A stretch of DNA of 64,000 nucleotides. Source: Ilex aquifolium (lineage: Eukaryota > Streptophyta > Magnoliopsida > Aquifoliales > Aquifoliaceae). The notes under the pieces are model-generated. The model searched no databases, had not been told where the DNA came from, and worked only from the letters and a program-made list of their open reading frames with translations. Position numbers and translations under genes: made by a program. Shown piece after piece: positions 10,993-23,883 of this stretch. The stretch lies in the NCBI GenBank assembly GCA_951799425.1, contig OX637407.1, positions 26,781,691-26,845,690 on the forward strand, written 5' to 3'. The stretch's first letter is position 1, and each line of letters begins with the position of its first letter.

Positions 10993-12064
10993 TCTATATC
11001 TATACTACTTATAAATGTCAGTATTTGTGAAAAAGATTTGATTTCCTATTTTATCCCTAATTATAATAATAAAGTCAATTATAGTCACCTATATACTTTC
11101 ATTTATTTTTTGTTTCTTTACTCATATTTGACTTTCAACTTATGTTGGACTGTTTTATAAGGATTTCTAAATTATTTTGAACTCATTTATTAGCAGTATA
11201 GTTGCACACAATTTTGTATCTCTATATGAAGAAGTAAAGTCCTATATACGTCAAATTATTATATAAATGTAGTTACCCGATTGAATTCCACGGTCAAATA
11301 TATGTTATATTTTTATTTTTTCGTATATAATAATATTATAAGAGATCTAATCAATCTATTTAACAAAATAAAAATTAATAATTTTATAATATAATTAAAT
11401 AGGCAATGACTAAAATGGTAAGATAAATACTTAAATAAATGACAAATTAGTTATTCAAAGATTTATAGAATAAATTAATAAGTAAATTTAATGATAATTA
11501 AAATATGAATTAATTATTCGATATTTAATTACTCATGTAATTCATGTTTTTTTTTTTTAAATATTATTTAAATTTATTTACGTACAACGCACGTTGTGCA
11601 TTACTAGTTACTAATAAAAATACCTTACATAAAAAACTTTTTAATTACTATTTTACCCTTATAAAAAATTATAAAGACTAACATGTCTTTTTATATTTAA
11701 ATATGTAGATTACCATTTTATTCCTCTATACTTAAATAGCAAACTAACTTCTAATATATCATGTAAATCTCTATCTTTGCAAAACTTTTAGATAGTCATG
11801 TTACTCTTAAGAGGATATATAAAAACATTATTTTTTTTTCAAAACTCCAATATTAATACACATCGACAATTTCATTGATACAATATTATCTCAGATGCCA
11901 AAAAATCGATATATGTATCTTTTTATCTTTATCCACAATACAAATAATTTAAGTATAATAAATATGAGATAATATCTAATTTAATTATATAATTATTTTT
12001 TTACGTATTTTATCAAATATTTTAACCAAAATTTTCACGTGCAATACACGTGTTGCATTGCTAG
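10993..12064 (+). mobile_element. Outer Helitron, interrupted by a second Helitron
   Basis: The first six bases TCTATA (10993-10998) are separated from the rest (TTACTAATAAAAATACC, from 11608) by an inner Helitron. Joined, they give a typical Helitron 5' end. The 3' end has the palindrome CACGTG-CAATA-CACGTG followed by TTGCATTGCTAG (12061-12064) and T. Host bases are A at 10992 and T at 12065, as expected. Net length is about 463 bp. No coding capacity. Confidence 0.8.
10999..11607 (+). mobile_element. Inner Helitron (609 bp)
   Basis: Starts TCTATACTACTTATAAATG and ends with the hairpin ACAACG-CA-CGTTGT, then GCATTACTAG (CTAG 11604-11607). It is inserted between A (10998) and T (11608) of the outer Helitron. 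It is the same family as the minus-strand element at 29782-30569: both share the segments around ATAAATGTCAG, TTATAATAAT and GAACTCATTTATTAG in the same order. Non-autonomous. Confidence 0.85.
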
Positions 12065-12289
12065 TGGGAATAAAACGAGCATATAACCCATTTTTCTAAT
12101 ATTGTCTCACCAATTTATTTCGAAACATAATACTTTAACTTAATTTATAAAGTTAATCTAGGAACGTTACGTAACCATTGAATTAAAAAGTTGGTGTCAT
12201 CTGACATCAAAATTTACAATTAATTCAATAACTTTATTAAGTGTCCAAATTAGATCCATATAGCTTTGCTTGGAGTTGTCTAAGGTACT

Positions 12290-12665
12290 GAAACAAAAAA
12301 TAAATAAAATTGGTATCATACTTATATTTACCATATTTGTGGATACTTTTATAATTATTGTGGATATTTTTACCACTGTTATAATACTATAAACAATGGT
12401 AAAAACAACCACTATCATAACAGTGATGCAAATACCCACAAATATGATAAATCACCCACGAGAATGGTAATTTTTTTATACTCAAAAAAAATAATAAAAA
12501 TAAGTATCATAACAGTGATAAAAACACACACAACAATGATAAGTCACCCACAAAAGTGATAAATTTTTTATTTAAAAAATAACTCACAAAATTATAAAAA
12601 CACTCATTAAAATAATTTTTTTTTAAAATACGGTATCAATTTTTTTTTTTCGGTACCATAATTAA
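12290..12665. repeat. Dispersed repeat, related to 21712-22065
   Basis: A run of imperfect GTGATAAATCACCCACAAAAATG-like motifs bounded by GGTATCAT/GGTACCAT. Order and wording are close to 21712-22065 in the same orientation. The shared ends around GGTA(T/C)C suggest a small transposon or relic, but no target duplication was identified. Confidence 0.5.
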
Positions 12666-13009
12666 GTCCAGCATTGCTCATTTATTTTATTTTTTTCTCG
12701 CTCCCAATCAAGGCAGAACAAGTTGAAATAATGGACCCTTCTTTATCTCACATCAATCCACAAATCGGTTGCAGATTTTTGGAACATCCTCTTTCTATAT
12801 GCCAGTGGCCAAGTAAGAGAAGACAAGGGACACCAGCAGTTAGTACCTCAGAATATAATCACCCCCACCATAAATTTAGCATCAAAGGGCTTAAAATCCA
12901 AAATAGAAAGATGCAGAATAATAAGATTACAGTTGTAGAAAGGCAGTTCACATCCAATTTTAGAGTGCCCTCTATACAAGGCAACTCTCTCTCTCTCTCT
13001 CTCCATATA
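12666..13009. other. Apparently unique sequence, no recognised gene
   Basis: Less AT-rich than its surroundings. It contains a 116-codon open frame (12674-13024) with no recognisable motif that reads into the adjacent MITE. It may be a remote 3' part of GALT1 transcripts or plain spacer. Confidence 0.3.
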
Positions 13010-13541
13010 GGGCTCGTTTGGTAGACGTATTATGAGAGGATTAAATATTCGATTGCACTATTTTTTATTTAATCGGGCCTAATACTTTGTTTGGTAAGCA
13101 AATTTGATACCGTATTAATTTCAAAAATATATATTAATCGTATATTTATCGTATATTTTTTATACGTTAGACTTGTATTATGAAGGTATTTTAATACCAC
13201 CAAAATAGGTGAAATTATACTCCAACTCAAACATATTATTTTACACATTTACTATTATAACCCCCAACTGATAAAATCAAACTATCATCAATGTAACAAA
13301 CACTGATTGAGGACATTTTTGTTAATTCAACATTAATACGATAAAATAATTTCTTAATCAAACAACCGATTGGATTAAATAATTATTATCCAACGTTTAT
13401 TTTGTGTATTACCAAACACTAGATAAAATTACGTATTATTCTAATACCCTATTTAGTCTTGTCTTTTGTCCTTCCGTATTGTATTAGACCGGATTATTTT
13501 ATTTAATCCATCCATTTCTAATACGGCAACCAAACGAGCTC
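13010..13541. mobile_element. MITE, PIF/Harbinger-like
   Basis: Ends GGGCTCGTTTGGT and, inverted, ACCAAACGAGCTC (one mismatch in the first bases), with further inverted similarity around CGTATTA / TAATACG. The 3-bp flanks are ATA on both sides. GGGC-CGTTTGG ends with a 3-bp duplication are usual for PIF/Harbinger MITEs, although TWA targets would be more typical. It ends ~230 bp before the GALT1 stop codon. Confidence 0.65.
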
Positions 13542-13651
13542 ATAGTACATATACCTCGATGCTGCTTGGAAAAAAACAGCATCATAAGAAACTATACAAA
13601 CTAGACTACCAATACGTATATCCCTACACTAACCACCTACTTGTACAACAG

Positions 13652-13682
<31 letters not shown>

Positions 13683-13767
13683 TTTCTGCACTAAGTGGAT
13701 CTTTGTCAAAGGTTAGAAAGTTATGTATCTTTCCAGGATCCCTATATCTCGGACGATCATATACGTG
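13542..13767 (-). other. GALT1 3' flank with CT microsatellite
   Basis: Presumed 3'UTR of GALT1. It contains (CT)n at about 13651-13683, read as (GA)n in the transcript. Confidence 0.5.
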
Positions 13768-16700
13768 TCAATCGCCACAGCATTTGGCGATATTTTCTTC
13801 TTGAAGCTTCTGCCATAGACAGAGCATCTCTCTGGGAGCTTGGTAGTGGGCAACAACATAGCCATTTTTGCACCCTTCATTAAAGACTCTCCCTTCTTTC
13901 TCATACCTAACTTCTAAACCTTTCTTCTTCATATCTGCAATCCAGATGCCCATGGCAACATCTTCGAGCTTAAACATCTGCAATACCAAGTAATTAATGC
14001 TTTCAGATCTAAATGGTCAATACTGAGTCCATTTTAGCTGGTGAAAATGAAAGGGAAGTATTCGCCCTAGGAAAGTTGGTTGTGGTTAAAACTTTTCTTG
14101 CAGTAGTAGGACAGCGGCGAAAACTAGTTGAGTTTGAAAAATGTAGAACAAACACACAGGGAAAGATGATGAATGTATCAAGTATTCTTTGTACCTTTAG
14201 GCTGCCTTTTTTATGTCGCTTGTAGATAGCCTTTGCTATGTCGCTTGACACCACATAACCCGGACCATGTGCCCAAGGAGGATAAGTGTCTTCAGGCCAT
14301 TCCTTGAAAAATGCAGACGATGGAGGAGTGAGATCAACAATATATGAGATGTAAAAACAAGGCATACACCTCATCACGGAAGTTAATCACAGAAGAAAAC
14401 CATGCATGCATCACAAAATAACAGGCATTTTTTCTTCTTTCTTTTGTTTTCCCATTTTTTCTTTTTCTGATTTCGGGTGGGGAGGAGGAGGTTTGGGTTT
14501 GGGTGTGGGTGTGGGTGTGGGTGTGGGTGTGGGTGTGGGTGTGGGTGTGGGCAACAATGACTATCGATTTGACATGAACTAGAATTTTGACATTACATCC
14601 GGACCCTTAATTTCTTATATTTTCTAAAACTGAGAAGTCTGGTTTGATTCCTTTAATAATCAAATTCAATGATGAAAGAATGAATCATTAGGAAAAGCGT
14701 TACCTCGGGGCTAATATACCACTTGCTATCAGTATTCCGATGAGGCCGGGACTCCGAATTGATGAGACCATAGAGCAGTCCACGACTAACATTGATTCTG
14801 TCTAAAGAAGCCAATACTTCGTCCACACGGACAAATGCATCATCATCGGTCTTCATGACATACTTTGCTGAAACAACCTGCGTCTGTTGAAGATATATGG
14901 TCAATGAGGCAAAGAGGGAATATCGCCTTGACTAATGAAGAGACGAACTTTACCCCAAAGATGCAGATAGCTACGGTCTTCAACGTGATAAGGCTGTAGT
15001 AGTCAACAAAAGGCATTAGCTGTATGTCTCCATATGTCCGTGCCTCATTCCATAGCTCCTCATTCACCATTTGATTTTTGTGCTACAATACACATATCAA
15101 ACTCATGTTATCTTGTTAATCAAAATCAATATATATGGTTTTCGGCTTTACCACTTTGGGGGACTTTTAATGTCATTTCGATTAAATTTCTTGAAAACAT
15201 TTCTTTATGGGCTCTTAGGTGAACTTTTTATCTATCAAAATTTTCCCAACAAAGGAAGCCTATAGTCATTTTTCATAGTTTTTGTGTGTTGTCAAGCAAT
15301 GGCGGAAGCGGACCATCTATTTATGCTGCTATTGTCAATATAAGAACCATATTTATGTGGGAATGCACAATAAAACATATTTCGTCCGGCATTGGTGCAT
15401 GAAATATCATGCCTATGGCTTAGTATATTATAATAACTCATAATAGTAGAAATTAACAAGCAACACTCACCAAACCAACAAAAAAGCGCACCGCAACTTG
15501 TCCGGTCCGCACAGCAACATATTGCATCCATGTTCTTCGAACACCCATTCGGCGTTTAAAATTGTTTGCAGTAGAGACAACACCAATGAAGAGATCCAGT
15601 TGTCTTTGAGGAAAGAGTGGAGGTGATTTAAGAGCTTCTAAGTCAATTATATGCTCTAAATCCTCTGATGTCGGTAACCCACTGGCCACGACAGAAATTA
15701 ATTTTGTGTCTCCTGAAATCCTTACTTCACTAACAAGCCATGGCTCCAAACTCTGAACAGAAACACAGCAAAAGTTGACAACCAAATTCAAACAAACTTG
15801 TAACAGCTATAAAAATTCTCAAACTCAAAAACAAAAATGAGAGAAATTACTTCACGGAATGCAAATGATGTTATGTGCTTTCCATCAACTGTTGTCTGGA
15901 TTCCCTCCGATCCCACTCTCAGTGTTGCAACAGATAGATAACCTTGCTTAAAAGGAAAATATCTTTTTGGTTTAGATCCATCCTGAATCATAGGAAATTT
16001 CATAGAGCTATTGGAATGTCTGCCAGCAGTGAAAGTCCGGTTATTGTCTTTCCCAACTCTCTCATTGCACTGATCCAATTCATCCACTGAAATTTAAAAT
16101 TAGTTAGACCTATCCAACTAGCAAAAAGTATATGCAGTAACATAATAAGGACTTCACTGAAGTATATGAAAAAAACAAAGAGGTCCAATTGGAATAAGTA
16201 TGACGAATTAAACTACCGCAGCCCTAGCAAAAGTAAGAGAAGTATGTGAAGCAATGCCAGCAATCAGATGGCAAAATAGGTGTCATTGTTGCTACTTTCT
16301 TCTAAATTCAACCAAACTCCCATTATGTATGCTTGTGTTAGATATGCAATATTATAGATGTAATTACTAGACTTTTATATAAGCTCTTGCTCAATATTTA
16401 GATATGAAATATTTACATGGAATTACTATACTTTTAAACCACAGGAGGTTAAATATAATGACGACAAAACTACAAGTTGCACAAGAATGCAATCAGGAAA
16501 TCATGAGAAAATATAAGCTCTTATGAAATATTGAAGCTAGTAGAAGCAAATCATACTCTAGACACCCCAAGTTTAGACCTAAAGCCATCAATATCTAACT
16601 TTTGACAAACAAACTGCAGCTCCTTAGAAAATTCAAATAAGCATTTAGAGGCAATGAAGCTGAGAATGCACAGTGAGAAAAGAAAGAATAAAAGGGAAAA

Positions 16701-17875
16701 AAGAAGCATAAATTGAAGAAGTCTCAAACTTGCAAGCCAAACATAGATCTTCTAATCATTTCAATATAAATGCATCATAATTTTCTTGGTAGCAAACACT
16801 AATTAAAAAAGTGGTATCATATGTAATATGGTATAAATTTGCGTGCTAAATCATATTACAGTTACTTTTAGATTGCCAAAATTTTTAGAGAACCACCTAA
16901 TGGTTTTCCCAATAAAGGAGGTGGGGAGGGGGGAAATACCCAAATTAATCAAAATGTCTACAAAGTCAAGAGAATAGCACAATGTAATAATTTGTAGATA
17001 ATATAACAAAACAAAGTTAAGGAAATAGGATGATGTGATATGCCTGAAATATGGATGACTGCAAATTGAATATATTCATAGATTGAAGACCCAAGAAAAC
17101 ACGATTAAAATCTACCTTTTTTATTGTTTTCAGGAGCAGGAGATGGACAACGCTCCTCTTCGCCCCAGTCATGAGCAACTGTCCAGGTATTTTGTACAAT
17201 TACAGGATCTTCGGTTATTTTATCACCATGGAGCCTAACATTGTAGTGCAAAATAATTGGTGGATCTGGCTCCCCTGGGAGTGCTTCTCCAGTTAAGTCA
17301 ATCTGGAAATTACCAAGTAGACCACTTGGAATGCCAATAATTGTGATAGAGGAACCCTGAGTCAAGCCACAAGGAACCCGCAACGTAAATCCATTATTAT
17401 CAACTTGTGTGGCATTCATTTTACTAAGAAAATGAGGACATTGCTTTTCTCTTCCTCTCCTATGTGAACTATCATTCATATGAAGTCTTTCCTCTTCAAC
17501 TGAGGTCATAAGGTTATTCCATGCAATGCCAGCTTCCTTAATAGCCCCTACTGCATTAGGTAAAGCCTGAGCATGGCTAAGTAAGTGTTTCAAATGGTTC
17601 CATGTATCCAAAGGCTGCTGCTCCTCGTTGGAGAGGTTCCGCGGAGAAAACAGAACAAAAACTATAGTATCAGTGGGAATTACTTGAGAACCATTTTCTG
17701 GATTCTGAACTGAAGGTGGAGCCCCAGAAATTATCCATTCAAGAGGATTTGTTGTATTTAAGTACAAGGGACTTGCAAGATAACTTTCCCTGATAGGATT
17801 TTCAATCACATAATACCCCAGAACAAATAACATCAACAAGGATGCAGTTAAAACACCACGATACCATTTCTTCAT
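13768..17875 (-). CDS. GALT1: Beta-1,3-galactosyltransferase with galectin domain, GALT1 type
   Basis: Seven coding exons: 17875-17116, 16086-15851, 15752-15471, 15082-14954, 14883-14704, 14302-14195, 13977-13768. They total 634 codons plus TGA, with consistent phases and GT-AG introns. Exon 5 is started at ACG-CAG (14883) because that restores the expected FGTQVVSAK junction. This is a type II Golgi protein: short cytosolic MKKWYR, membrane anchor at about residues 7-24, galectin-like lectin domain at about 165-370 (HYNVRL, VQNTW), then a GT31 galactosyltransferase domain with RRTWMQ, the DxD-type TDDDAFV (DDD at 482-484) and EDVAMG near 570. Arabidopsis GALT1 adds beta-1,3-galactose to N-glycans when building Lewis-a epitopes. 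Length and sequence resemble that protein far more than the hydroxyproline-galactosyltransferase paralogues. Intron 5 holds a (GGGTGT)n array. Confidence 0.93.
14501..14551. repeat. (GGGTGT)n hexanucleotide array
   Basis: About 8.5 perfect GGGTGT units inside GALT1 intron 5, preceded by GGGTTTGGGTTT. The array is G-rich on the plus strand, so the GALT1 pre-mRNA carries (ACACCC)n. Confidence 0.95.
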
Positions 17876-17928
17876 TTCTGATCCTCAGCAGCACACAGCA
17901 ACTCTTCTGAGCCCAAATGCCATACAAT

Positions 17929-20120
17929 CTAAACGTAGGAGTAACACAAAAGGTCATTAGGATGTGAATTAACTTGGCTGAAAATCAATTATACGAAATA
18001 AGAAGAAAATATCCAAGAAGGTCAAGAGCAAATAGTTAAAGTAACTAGATCAGAAATGCACCTGATCGCAAATTGCAGATGACAAAGATAATAAGACTTC
18101 TAGGAATGAAAATGTTGGGCCTTAAATTTCCCAGTTTGCATTTTTCACTGGCCCAAAATATATGGTTTGCAAGACCCTCTTTCCATAACTATGCAATGTT
18201 CATATACTAAACTGAACGAAAACTCCGGCGTAGCAGCCCCACATGAAGCATATGAGACTGACTTATGATGTTGAAGCCTTTACTTCAGATATTAGCCTTC
18301 AAAAACGCAAAAGAGTTTGCATGTTAAGTTTTGCAAATAACGTTCAACCACATACAATGTGAAGTGACAGATTGAGATGGGACTATAAGCACTTTAAAGA
18401 GGAAAGTAAGTGTAAAATGAAGTAAACGAGACAAAACGAAATCTTTTAAATTGTTTTACCTAACAACAAAAGGTCTAATGTCAACAAGTGGTGTCTTTTA
18501 GAATGCTTACTCAGAGAGAAAAAGATGCCTATAAAAAGAAAACGCTAGAACTATGTTCTTCTAGATCTCAACCACTCCTTCTCATCTGTATATACTGGAC
18601 GTTAGTCTAATATCCCATGGCCTGCAATTCAACCCAAATTAGGAGAAACCCAATGGGTGGATAAAAGTGATGTTACTAAAGCAGAACACCTATACGCTTG
18701 CACATCGATGATTAGATGATTAGATCTACCTATATATATTTTTTTTGGGGTGGGGGAGGGGGAGGGGGATTTGAACTCTTAACCTCAAGACAAAGTCTTC
18801 ATAAGGTAAGGAGTATTATTAGACCAAAAGTCCGTTGATAGATCTACCTATATAAACAAACAGATGTAAAGCCCATAAACCCTTCCCACGCATTTAACTT
18901 TATCAGTCAAAGAAGGTCATTCAGGGGCTGAAGAACCAAATTTTGAAAAATTACTGCTATATCTTCCTTTTTTTTTTTAATTTTTTAATAAGAACTGTTA
19001 TATCTTTTACATCAAGACCATCCCGAAATTCAAATTTGGTTCCATCAAAACTGAATTTCTTCACTCTGTAGAAGATAATCTTACAAACCCTTCAACGCAG
19101 TTTGCAAATTGAGTTTGCATTTTTTTGGTGATTGTTTTTTGGAAAAAAAAAAATTATTTTATGAATGCAATTAACAGAAAAGAAACCAAAATAAAGTCCA
19201 AAAATATAATATCAAAAAATAAATAAAGCAAACAACAGAAAACAAGAAAAAAATAAACAAACACGGTAAACATAAAAGAGAAAATTCTTAAAAAACGAAT
19301 CTAAGCAATAAAAAAGTAATAAAAAAATGTTTCCAGTTATTTTTTCTTTTATTTCCTTTTTTTTTTCGAAGCCTCGCATAGCTACATCAAATCAATCATG
19401 CATATGGATTAATAAAACTTGATACCTCCCCTGGATAGTCAAAAATTAAAAATAAATCTTTATTTTCTTCTATTGATAATATTTTACTCCAAGCTGACCA
19501 GATTAGCAAATAGAGCAAGTAACAGACAATAAAAAACAAGTTAGATGGGCACATCTTGCAACAACCATACCATCTCTTCTTCACACGGGCAATGACTAGA
19601 ACACTCCAACTGCAGATCCAAATCTCTACTTTTCACATAATAAAAAAAGCAAATTCAAACCCTAAATTCTCTCCATTCACATAAAAAACACAGCATATCA
19701 ACTACCAAACCAGAAAATTTCAGTTAATCTGCACACAAAATTCAAACCATTCTTCCTCCATCTAATCCATATCATCTCATTCGACATCTCTAGTTCACCA
19801 ATTCATAGCGGAATTTCTCGCTGAAGTCAGCAGACTAGCCGTCATTGCAGTATTCAAACATAGAAACATCCATCACAAGGACCATACATAGAATACATAT
19901 ATACAAACACGCCATAAATACATACATACATACAATCCGTACGAATGAATATATCATAGAACACGGTCATTATACAGATCCGAACACAATAAACTCCAAA
20001 CTCAAAAATTAGAGAAATGAAAAACTCAATTTTCGTCAAAAACAGAGAAATGAAGAATTTAGAAAGTGAAGTGTACAACTAGTTTTTCAGGCAAAGCATT
20101 GGAATCAAAATGAAGCATAC
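17929..20120 (-). other. Predicted GALT1 5'UTR intron
   Basis: On the minus strand, GATAAGGAG^GTATGCTTC (donor at 20120) and CTACGTTTAG^ATTGTATGG (acceptor at 17929) are good splice sites. They would join a CT-rich leader exon (about 20230-20121) to the exon carrying the start codon 53 nt downstream. The interval has no credible open reading frame. Inferred from motifs only. Confidence 0.55.
18735..18850 (-). repeat. tRNA-derived SINE-like relic
   Basis: The minus strand reads TTTTGGTCTAATAATACTCC, then AGGTTAAGAGTTCAAATCCC, which resembles degenerate pol III A and B boxes. It ends in a G/C- and T-rich tail. It lies in the predicted 5'UTR intron of GALT1 and resembles the segment at ~3885. 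Confidence 0.5.
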
Positions 20121-20261
20121 CTCCTTATCTCTTCTCTAAACGACCGGTCCGGCGTGTTTAGAGGTGGAAGAGAGAGAATGAGAGAGAAAGTAATGATCTA
20201 TGTCGTTTGGACTGGGACTTCAAGTCTACGCCACGCACAGTTTGAAACTAGAAACTAATTA

Positions 20262-20269
20262 TATTTATA
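20262..20269 (-). promoter_or_regulatory. Putative GALT1 TATA box
   Basis: TATAAATA on the minus strand. It would place transcription start near 20230, just before the CT-rich leader and predicted 5'UTR donor at 20120. The Mutator-like element at 20372-21325 begins ~100 bp further upstream. Confidence 0.4.
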
Positions 20270-20371
20270 TGTAGTATTTTAGAGCAGGTCGATTTTTCAA
20301 GTGTTTTGACAAGTAATATACTAAAAAAAAATTAAAAAAAAAGGAACTACTAGAAACTCTAATTAAAGCTA

Positions 20372-21325
20372 GGGAAAATTTCAACCACACCCCCTCTAGT
20401 TTACTATATCTTCAAGGATACCCTCTCTAGTTTCTAAATCTTCAGTGACACCCCCTGTCAGATTAAAAATATTAATTATAATGCAATTTTACTAAATTGC
20501 CCATGATATATTTGAGGACAAACTTCATTCACACCCCCTCTAGATAAATATATCTTCAATGAGACCCCCTCTAGATAAGCATATATTCAATGAGACCCCC
20601 TTTGTTTTCTAATTTTTTTTACGTATTAAAATTCGAATGAATTAAAATTTGATTCAAGTTAATTAAAATTTATTTTTTTACATATTAAAATTTGAGCCAA
20701 AAAAAAATTATATTTTTTACGTATTAAAATTTGGGCTAATTAAAATTCTATTTGAACCAATTAAAAATTATTTTTAATAGACTCAAATCAAATTTTAATC
20801 AACTCGTATTGAATTTTAATCAGCCCAAATTTTAATACATAAAAAATATAAATTTTAATTGATTTCAATTTTAATAAATCGAATTTTAATCGACACGAAT
20901 TTTAATAAGTAAAAAAATATAAATTTTGATCGACTCGAAAGTGAATTTTAATTGGCGCTAATAACTCGGGTAGAGTTCAAATTGACTCAAATTTTAATAG
21001 GCTCGAATTTTAATAAGTTAAAAAAAATAAAATTTATTCAACTTCAATCGAATTTTAATTGGTTCAAATTTTAATATGTAGAAAAATAAATTTTAATCGG
21101 CTCGAATTTTAATAAAATTTTATGTAGAAAAATTACTTGAAGTTTATGTAGGGGCATTTTTGGTATTTTAGATTATTTTTTTTTGTTAGAAATGATAGTT
21201 TAATGGTAAGGGGTGTTAGTGATGTTTAAATATAAACTAGAAGGGGTGTCACTGAAGATTTAGAAACTAGAGGGGGTGTCCTTGAAGATATGGTAAACTA
21301 GAGGGGGTGTGGTTGAAATTTTCCC
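20372..21325. mobile_element. Non-autonomous Mutator-like element, 954 bp
   Basis: Inverted ends of about 90 bp start GGGAAAATTTCAACCACACC and run through ATCTTCAAGGA and TCTAAATCTTCAGTGACACC on both sides. Flanking 9-mers TTAAAGCTA (20363-20371) and TTAAAGGTA (21326-21334) differ once, supporting a Mutator-type 9-bp duplication. The interior is an AT-rich sea of GAATTTTAAT-like motifs in both orientations, without coding capacity. Confidence 0.85.
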
Positions 21326-21464
21326 TTAAAGGTAAATCGTTGGTGCATCTGGACTCTGCTTTTTCTTTTTCTTTTTTCTTTTTTTTTGGTTGACCACGGT
21401 TTCCTCACATGCCGCCTTATATTCGTTTTTTTTTTTTTTTAGTTTTTTTTTAGTTCAACCATAA

Positions 21465-21700
21465 AAAATATCTGAACTAATTTATGTGTACTTAAATTAA
21501 TCTCTTTTTTGATCCGGTCAAAAGTAAATTATCTATATCAAAATTAGTGTATTAATGATGGATAAATTTCTCATGGCCTAACTCTAATAGGTTGTCAAGA
21601 TTCGAATTCAACTCGTTTAAAGTTAGAGTTTATCCATATTACCACATAAGCTACTTCTTTATTTATAACTCGTCTCTGTTACTACAGACGCCTTATATTT
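21465..21700 (+). repeat. Au-SINE-like dispersed repeat
   Basis: Shares with 24625, 29345, 35175, 37437 and (inverted) 43300 and 3480 the order: CTAATTTATGTGCAC-like start, ATTAATCTC, CCGGTCAAA, CTCATGGCCT, then TTGTCAAGATTCGAATTCA. The wording recalls the Au SINE of plants. Family assignment is from memory. Confidence 0.5.
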
Positions 21701-21711
21701 GTCTGAGAAGT

Positions 21712-22065
21712 TGTCCATGGTACAAAAAAAAATTTTGTACCATACCTCTATTTATTATATTTGTGAATATTTTTATCATTGTTATGAGTGTTTTTATTAC
21801 TGTTATGGTACCAAAAAAAAGTGTTAAAAATAATTATCACAACAATGGTCGAAACACCCAAAAATATGATAAATCACTCATAAAAGTGATAATTTTTTTG
21901 AGTCCAAAGAAAAGTGGTAAAAAGTAAAAACATTAACAATAGTGGTAAATTACAAACAAAATTGATCAAAATTTTTCGATTGTAAAATGACCCACAAAAA
22001 TAATAAATAACACTTATTAAAGTAGTAAACTTTAGAGGTAGGATACCAATTCTTTTTTGACAGTG
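21712..22065. repeat. Dispersed repeat, related to 12290-12665
   Basis: Shows the same succession of GTGATAAATCACTCATAAAAGTGATAA-like motifs and GGTACCA-type borders as the copy at 12290. No reading frame of note. Confidence 0.5.
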
Positions 22066-23883
22066 CCTAGTCAAGTCCTTCGCCTGAGGTTAGTAGATTC
22101 ATTGTTAAGAACTATGGTCCGACAATCGCATCAAATGAGTGGGTTTGTATCAAGTTTTAAAGGGTTTGTATTAAAAAATATTAAATTTATATTCGATCCG
22201 TTTATTAATTTGTGTTTTACAAATCGTGTTGGAAAAGTGGATCCAAATAAAGTGAACGGCAGGGTGAGGCGCGGACTAGGTCGCTCTCTTAAGACGATTC
22301 GCGCCCCTTTATGATAGAATCACAGCACAGAAGGTATAGACGCGTCGTCCCCAGGATACAACAGCCCAGCCTATTGACTGTTGCTTCACTCAAATCTGCA
22401 CAATCGAATGAAGCAGAAGCTTCACACACACCTTTGAATATTGCCCAGTTAATATTTTATTTAATTTTGGCGAGCCAGGGGGACCCACTACCCGGGTCGT
22501 GGACTAGGTACAACCATGTGTTTCGTAGATTTTAGAACTCCTCCGCTAGTCCCCCCCCTGCGCACGTGAGAGTCCCAAGACCTCTCTTTGATTCAAAGGC
22601 TAGATAACACTAGTCTATATATATACTCAAATATCTTTGGTCTTTTAGTCGATGTGGGATTGAGTTCCCACACAAGACAAAACACTCTTTTAGTTAAAAT
22701 ATTCTAACAAATCGTGTCATATTAAATTTGTGTAGTGTATGACTGATATATAATAGAAGATATGAGATATCCAAATATTTATCAATTAATCTGAAATATT
22801 TATCAATTTATCCAAATATTTATCAATTATGTTTCAGATAATTAATTATAAATATTTACCAATTAATCTGAAATATTTTTATAAATTGGGACATTCAAAA
22901 TCTCTAATACTTTTATCTATATTGTATGCGAGATTAGTTTATATAGTTTGGTTGACATTCGGGCCGGCGAGAGCCGGTTGGTGGAAATGAAAAAAGCTTG
23001 AGCTAATACTGGACCATCTGTCCATTAATTACGTTTAAAATAAGCAAGGCTGCTGATTAATAAAATAAACAAACCAACAACTAAGTATGGCCAGCTGTTA
23101 ACTGTTGAATTACAACAAGGATAAGGCCATGATTAAAAAAATAAAAACAAAAAACAATGTACCATACCAAAAGCATATTTACATATCAAAATTTTATTTC
23201 GAAACAACTAAAACATTTTCGTTTCCTAGTAAATCAAGCCATTGAATCGAAATTTTATTACTTTGAAGCATTTGGAGTTTTCAAAGTGTTTCTAGAAATT
23301 TCGGCACGTTTCCACTAATGTTTGAATGTGTTTCAAGATATTTTTAAATATTTTAGATATGAATTTTTAAAATTTTTATTCTTTTTTATTATATTTTTGA
23401 AACGTTTTTGAAATATTTTTATTTTTTAGGTGATTAAAATAATATATCGAAATAAAATTTTAATCCTTGAGAAGATTAGTAGCATTTGATTTTGGCTTGA
23501 TGTATTTGTAAACATTTATTGTGAGCATAATAAGGTTAAGAGCAATACTACATGAACTTAAAAATTAAACTTAATAATTACAAATATTAATTTCACTGTG
23601 GGTCCCACCATTTATTGGGACCCACTACATATTCAATGATTGAGATTATCAAATCTGATTTTTAAGTCTAATTTTTAAATTCATCTAACATTACTCTAAA
23701 GTTAAATACAATTACCTTCCGAAAAAAAAAAAGTTAAATACAATTATAAACTAAAAAAACTCTACAAATTGTGTAGTTTTGGATAGCACTATGGTACTAA
23801 AAAAAATTGTGAAAATTAAATTAAAATAATATATAATAAATTGATTTACTGTGTAGGTCATTCACCTTCTTTTATTTTATCAG
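22066..23883. other. Intergenic, no recognised gene
   Basis: 22060-22560 is less AT-rich and holds two overlapping short open frames with no recognisable motif. GATGTGGGATTGAGTTCCC at ~22653 is reminiscent of LTR sequences, but no second copy is present. 22760-22880 repeats CAAATATTTATCAATTA several times. The rest is featureless and AT-rich. Confidence 0.35.
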
